Assembly (NCBI GenBank): GCA_034336665.1
Contig: JAPFBE010000003.1
Span: 38,848,360-38,912,359, forward strand
Origin: Luscinia megarhynchos
Lineage: Eukaryota; Chordata; Aves; Passeriformes; Turdidae
Length of the DNA: 64,000 bases
Direction: 5' to 3'
Shown here: one piece after another, positions 58,851 through 64,000 of the stretch
How positions within the stretch are numbered: position 1 is the stretch's first letter
How the letters are laid out: each line of letters opens with the position of its first letter
The notes under the pieces: generated by a model
The model's input: only the letters and a program-made list of their open reading frames with translations
Told to the model about the DNA's origin: nothing
Database searches by the model: none
Position numbers and translations under genes: made by a program

Positions 58851-60526
58851 TGACTTTATTAAAAATTATGTCATGTGCTGAAGGCTGTACAAATTTGATG
58901 TAATTTCTAGATAAGGACTTGTATGGCTGAAGTACTTTTTTCAGTTTTATCAGTCAATTAAAAAAGGAAAAGAGAAGTATCTCTCTCTCTCCCCCTAAAT
59001 CTAGTCCTGTCATTTCCTTGTACATTTTCCAGGCCAAGTGAGACTGCAAAGATCTGTGCTGTGGTACACAGCGTTCATCTGGATTTCCAAAACATCCCCT
59101 ATGCACCTGTTATTGCCTCTGTTACACTTCTTATGACCTATACCTTATTCTAAATGAATGTATGGATTAAATATGTATATAAATAGACACATATGCACAT
59201 GCTGTACACACACAATTACATACAGAAACATACATGAAATATGTAAGATATGTGTGTAGGTTGGTTTCACGGAGTTGCACTTTGGAATCTTGTATTCCTT
59301 CAGGTTGCTTTTATAGATATGTTCCCCTCTCTGCACCCCACCTCCTGCAAGTCCTGAGGTGCTAACACTGAGCACTTTGGAGAGTAAAGCCAAGCAAACT
59401 GATTCAGGAATCAATCTAAACTTCTAACACAGCATGGCACAAGCTTGGCACTTCTGTCCTGTTGCCTCCTGCGCCAGCCTGGATCACCCCTAATATTAAT
59501 GTTCCAGCCTGTGGTCAACACTAAGCTGCTTAAGACAGTGAGGATCCTCCAAATGCAGGGCCATCCTCATCTCTAACACTAGAAAACTAGAATTATATGT
59601 AGAAAAGTTAGCTTTTTGTAATTTTCTTTTAAGACAGCATGCAGCCAGCTGAAAAAAAAATGAAAGCAGCACACAGGACACTGCATACATCCATTGTTAC
59701 AGAAGTCATCTCTGAGTCAGCCATGTAAGTCATTCACATCATTCCAGTTCTGATCTTATTGCATCATTCAATTCACCTTTATTGCTTCCAGTGAGTATCT
59801 TCATGACCCGTATTTGAACAGCAATTCGCTCAGTTTGTAAAAATTCAAATTTACAATGGTCACTTGCCATAGCTCACCATACACACATATAAATTTTGCC
59901 TCATCCTATATCTGTCTATTACGTGCTGAATGACAACTTTTATTCAAAAAGAAATTTGAGAAATAAAATATTACAGGCATTAATAAAACTTTGCAAAGAA
60001 TGACATAGTAGTCCCATAACCCTCTATTGAGTTGAAAATTAAGTGATCTTCAAACCTCTTATTACTGTAATAAAAAATCAAGTACTGTAAAATAACATTT
60101 AAGCTAGAGAAATTAGACTTGTAAATGAAGAAAATATTATTTTTCTTGACAGGTAAATCTAGCTGTTATAATTGTTGAAGCCTTTTTTCCCCCTAATAAT
60201 TAATTCTGATAAAGTCTAACAAGGATTTACAAGAAAAAACCCACCTATTTTATTTAAAAATAAATTTAGGTGATATCCAGTAACAAGTAGAAACTAAAGT
60301 TACTTTGAAAAGGATAACCAGACTAGAAACCAGCAAGTGATCCGAAGGCTTGGGAACAGTTCACATCATTTCTGGACATCGCTCTGAGTCACCCGTCACA
60401 CGGAGCCGTCTCTCTCTTCTGACGCTCTTGTGGGGCTGACCTTGGTGAGTCTGCCCAGCAGGTGGCTTAGATCCTCTCCCAGGCATGTACAAACCCATGG
60501 GTGAAGTTCCTTCACACACAAAACCA
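58851..60526 (-). other. UBAC2: Presumed UBAC2 3' UTR
   Basis: Sequence following the UBAC2 stop codon on the minus strand. AATAAA on that strand (tttatt on the plus strand) occurs at 58855-58860 and at a few closer places, for example near 59938 and 60248. Which signal is used cannot be told from sequence alone. A TA/CA-rich stretch lies at 59155-59259. Confidence 0.4.
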
Positions 60527-60634
60527 TCAGTGCTGCAGTAGAAAATTAGTGGCTACATTTAAGTCATTATTTGAAGCCCTCAGAGCTTCTAGAGCGTCTC
60601 CTCTGGAAAACCCCATTTCCATAAGTCGTGCAAC
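60527..60634 (-). CDS. UBAC2: UBAC2 last coding exon (UBA domain and stop)
   Basis: The acceptor CTTTTCCAG is followed by VARLMEMGFSRGDALEALRA, SNNDLNVATNFLLQH and TGA. It is a complete UBA domain with the MGF loop and is virtually identical to the human UBAC2 C-terminus. UBAC2 is a rhomboid-like (derlin-related) ER membrane protein that binds ubiquitin through this domain. It works with FAF2/UBXD8 and gp78 in ER-associated degradation and lipid-droplet control. The remaining exons lie right of the window; I found no match to the preceding exon up to base 64000. Its position beside TM9SF2 fits conserved synteny. Confidence 0.96.
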   Translation of the reverse strand, partial: VARLMEMGFSRGDALEALRASNNDLNVATNFLLQH

Positions 60635-63600
60635 CTGGAAAAGAAATGAAGTAACACCACTTTAAAATCAGAGTTTTATTCACACTGTAAACATTAGTCA
60701 ATAAGGTCAGAAATCACTTTTCCACTGATCAAAGACCTATCTGGAACAGGGTGCTTCAAAACACTACCACAGAGATGACCACTTTCCACCACTAAATTCA
60801 AAGCCAATTGCAGAAAATCCCACACCTGTATTTTCCTGGCTGGTCCAGTTTTGAAAGAAAAGTAAGATCCAAAGTCTGGTAACACACATGACAACTATAG
60901 TCTGATCTGGGGGCTTGCTGCTCTCAACAAGAACAAGATCTCAAGAAATCAACACTCACCAAGACACAGAATGATAGAGCAGATTGATGCCTTGAGCGGC
61001 TGACCTGGAACAGAGGCTAGACAGCATTAAAGAATGAAGTAGGTATTTATTAAAAGACCTTCAAATGATTCACTGGGGTTAATTGTCCAATTACAGCTTC
61101 AGGTTATGAAGTCACATCCCTCAGATTGCTCTCCTCAATTTGCTGTTATTTACACTTTTTGGGCCTGAAGCTACAAGGGTGTCCTTGGTTCTCAGGCTGA
61201 AAAATGATTGTTTGTTACACACAAAGGTAGTACAGAATCTGGAAAATACGAAAGCTAAAACTTAAGGCATCAAGATGAGAAAACCTATCCAGAATAAATC
61301 TTTAGCTCTTTTCCTTGAAAAGACCTGCTTCTCCAGAGGGCATAAAAACGCCTTCAGAACTATTCATTCCAGGTGTTGGGTGTTTTAAAATGAATCTTAA
61401 AGTTAGTCCTAAAGTAGACAATACTGATATTGGTTTAGTAAAATTCTTGGAGGGCTTCTACATATATTCAAAAAAGCACTTTTTTTCCAAAAACTTTTGA
61501 AAAGCAAAAATCAATGACATCTGATGGAAGAATTACATGGAAAAAGGGACATTAAGATAGTGATTTTTTTAAAATCAATAACCACTTGACCGGCCCTCTT
61601 TATAATACCACGTACATGACACCTAACCTTTGTGCTCTGTGTTAAGAGATATTCAAAACACCACGTGTAAAAAGGCAATGCATGCATAACCAAATTTAAT
61701 TTATGGTTAAATACCAATTTAAAGTACATTTGAAATCGACAGGTCTCACTTTGGTATGACTGAGCATCACAATATAACTAATTCACTTTTATAATTAATC
61801 TTCCAGAAGTGAGAAAACAAGGTGTGGGAGGGCAGGGAATGGCATGTAAAAGTAACTGTGGCCACTGACAGCATAAAGCATTCCTCATCCTGCTTCAAAG
61901 GGCCTTATGACCAGACATCACAACTCCTGAACCTGAAAGTCCTGGGCTACAGAAGCTGCCAGAGAGCTGCTGCTACTCCTCCTCTGCCTGCAGTGAGCCT
62001 GCAGCAGCAGAGTGAAGCAGGAACACAGAAGAGGCTGTACACATCTCAAGAGGAATCTTCCCAGGGTGCAAGACCAATGTGCAGCACTAGCATTGAAAGT
62101 ATTTTTAAAAGAAAGTTGCCACCAGAAGCAGTTTTTCTTTCCTCTAAGACACCTCCAGAACTTTCAGTATTTTTAATCATCTTTGCTTTGGTGACTTACA
62201 GAGAAGTATACAACTGCCATGTTTGCCCAGAGGTGTGAGTTCTCTTTTTCTTAATATAAATACACCACTACAACACATTTGAGAACAGCTACCTTGGTTT
62301 TCAGAACATCAACCTTACAATCCAGGGCTACACTTTTTCACATTCTCATAGGGAGAGAAATGAATTGTTATTTTCGACACTTCTGCAACAACAGTTTAAG
62401 TCCAAACTCGATTTTGTAAGCTGTAACTCTTAATTTTCATCTAGGATTGTGGTTTTTTATGAGAAAAAGGGCAGGCAGTGGAATAAAAGTTAACCACAGA
62501 AACACACTTCAGAAATAAAGTTTTTATTGCAGCTGCCATGAATTCTAACTTTAAGAAATGGTGGATGGAATTGCAATGTTCTATTTGCAGAAATATTCAT
62601 CAAGCATCATGGTGAATAGTAACAACAAAAACCTCTTTTCATCTGAGCATATTTTAACTGCAAAAAATGAATCCAGCTCCAGGAAACAGTGAGAGAAACT
62701 GGCAACAGTAACTAAAGGTGCTAAAACCCCACAAGAAATGCAGAGATTTTTGTACCTGAAGCATTAAAAATGCTCACAAACTTTAATGTGATGAACAGAT
62801 GAAACCCTTGCATTTCTGCCATTTTAAGACAGCTTGTGTTGTTATTACTACAGTCTTGAAAAACCAAAAGTGCTTTAATGACTTCTTTTTTGCAGGGTAA
62901 CCAGAGAGCCTTGCATATGACAGCTATCAAGTGAGACCTACATCTTCAGTGCATCAGAAAATTTAAGTGCATATTGCTTTTATAAAACTGGGCCTAAAGG
63001 CCTTGGGTAAGAGTCCAGCATAAGTCAGACTAGTAACTATTTCATTAGTTTCGGCCCAAAAATAGAAGTCCCCATAAGTGGAATTTGTCAATAAAACAAG
63101 TAAGCCAACCCAGCAGGGAAATCTTTTGGTCCATCCCATACCGGCGCTGAGTAGGCTTTCAGGACAGCCAAAACTGAGTTGCTGGGTTTTGTCTCAGAAG
63201 GTGCTTTTTGGTGTGTGGGTTTTGTTTTTATTTTCTTTTTGTTTGTTAGTTGGGGTTTTGTTGGTTTTTTGGGGTTTTTTTTTTTTCCTTTTTAGATGTA
63301 GCCCAGGAGGTTTGCAGTCAGAAGTGCAGCTAAAAGTTTTGAACATTGTGAATGTAATCTAACATCCAGTCAAAGCTAGAAATCAGATCATAGAAAAGAC
63401 TTCTGTTTGAGACAAGTTCAGTTAAAAATTACGGTGCTGCTACCAAGTGTTGACTTAAAAAGGGTAGCAGAGACCTTACACTATGTAATGGACAATACAG
63501 CAAACTGCAGGTAGGCTACAACCTGGAGAACTTGACTGTATGCAATAAATCCTGAATGCAGGAATAAGACTAATCTTAAATTTCTGAGTAAATAATCATC

Positions 63601-64000
63601 TCTTTTGAGAATAAAACTATCAACAAAAGTCTAGAAGTCTAAATCTATATTTGATAGAAAGGACATAAACTTCTCTGTAGTATAAGGAATCAGTCGACCA
63701 CAATATTGTGGGAATCATCCAAGTTTTAGCCCAAGTGTGTTTTGCAGTCCACAGCTGGCATAACATTCTTATATAAAAAATCCTAAAATTACTGAATTGG
63801 AAACTTAAGCTGCAGACTTCAGCAAAGATGATGTCTACATGACAAATAATGAAATTTACTTATCATTCTCCTTTCTTTAAAACATTTATTTTATCAGATT
63901 TGAATAGTTTCCACTACTGAAACCATCAATATTTAAATACAGAATACAAGCAGTAACACATAAAAGTAGAAACTCCCAAGTAGCTCTGTAACTCTGGTTT
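60635..64000. other. UBAC2 last intron: nothing further recognised
   Basis: AT-rich intron. Low-complexity T/G-rich DNA lies at 63205-63294. A 138-codon plus-strand frame at 61822-62238 has no recognisable domain and lies antisense to UBAC2. Confidence 0.5.
63205..63294. repeat. T/G-rich low-complexity tract
   Basis: Runs of ttttg, ggttt and a final T12 stretch. Low complexity, possibly the reverse complement of an A-rich tail. Confidence 0.8.

Noticed and set aside
61822..62238. 138-codon plus-strand frame inside the UBAC2 intron
   Set aside because: No domain, no splice or promoter support. I also checked the minus strand for the preceding UBAC2 exon and saw no match.
1..64000. tRNA, rRNA or known microRNA genes
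   Set aside because: I saw none by eye; a covariance-model search would be needed to exclude small ones.

Overview
This window is vertebrate nuclear DNA, most likely from a passerine bird. It carries many CR1 LINE fragments ending in the avian-style 3' tail. It also holds LTRs that I recognise from memory as passerine ERVL-type solo LTRs, short GC-rich promoter islands in AT-rich DNA, and intron-containing genes with GT/AG borders. The gene order (TM9SF2, GPR183-type receptor, UBAC2) matches the neighbourhood on human 13q32 and avian chromosome 1, seen here in reverse.

Left third (1-15.4 kb): the 5' part of TM9SF2 on the minus strand. Six coding exons encode residues 1 to about 225 of roughly 650-660; the rest lies left of base 1. 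Its introns carry CR1 pieces, one ERVL-type solo LTR nested inside a CR1 copy, and a second LTR. Its CpG-island promoter (about 15.2-15.65 kb) is followed upstream by a ten-copy 47-48 bp minisatellite whose units each contain a GC box, most with a G-quadruplex-type G-run pattern.

Middle (16.6-48.2 kb): about 32 kb with no recognised protein gene. It contains CR1 fragments on both strands, a possible LTR, an orphan CpG-rich island at 36.6-36.85 kb with an RFX X-box-like palindrome beside a CTCF-like core, and a near-perfect 57-base hairpin at 34.2 kb. A few minus-strand stretches look like exons (clearest at 18433-18658), but I cannot assign them.

Right-centre (48.2-52.4 kb): a GC-rich block with a CpG-rich segment, a 45-copy 26-27 bp minisatellite, and one intact plus-strand coding exon. 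The exon encodes a 356-residue class A receptor closely related to GPR183 (EBI2), with all four known oxysterol-contact residues conserved. It lies between UBAC2 and TM9SF2, whereas I recall mammalian GPR183 lying inside a UBAC2 intron. A second, tandem GPR183-like gene is therefore the main biological suggestion of the window.

Right end (58.8-64 kb): the last coding exon of UBAC2 on the minus strand (UBA domain, stop codon), its presumed 3' UTR, and part of the preceding intron.

The three genes are not an operon. TM9SF2 acts in Golgi/endosomal trafficking, UBAC2 in ER quality control, and the GPR183-like receptor would act in oxysterol-guided immune-cell migration. Their proximity is conserved synteny, not a shared pathway.
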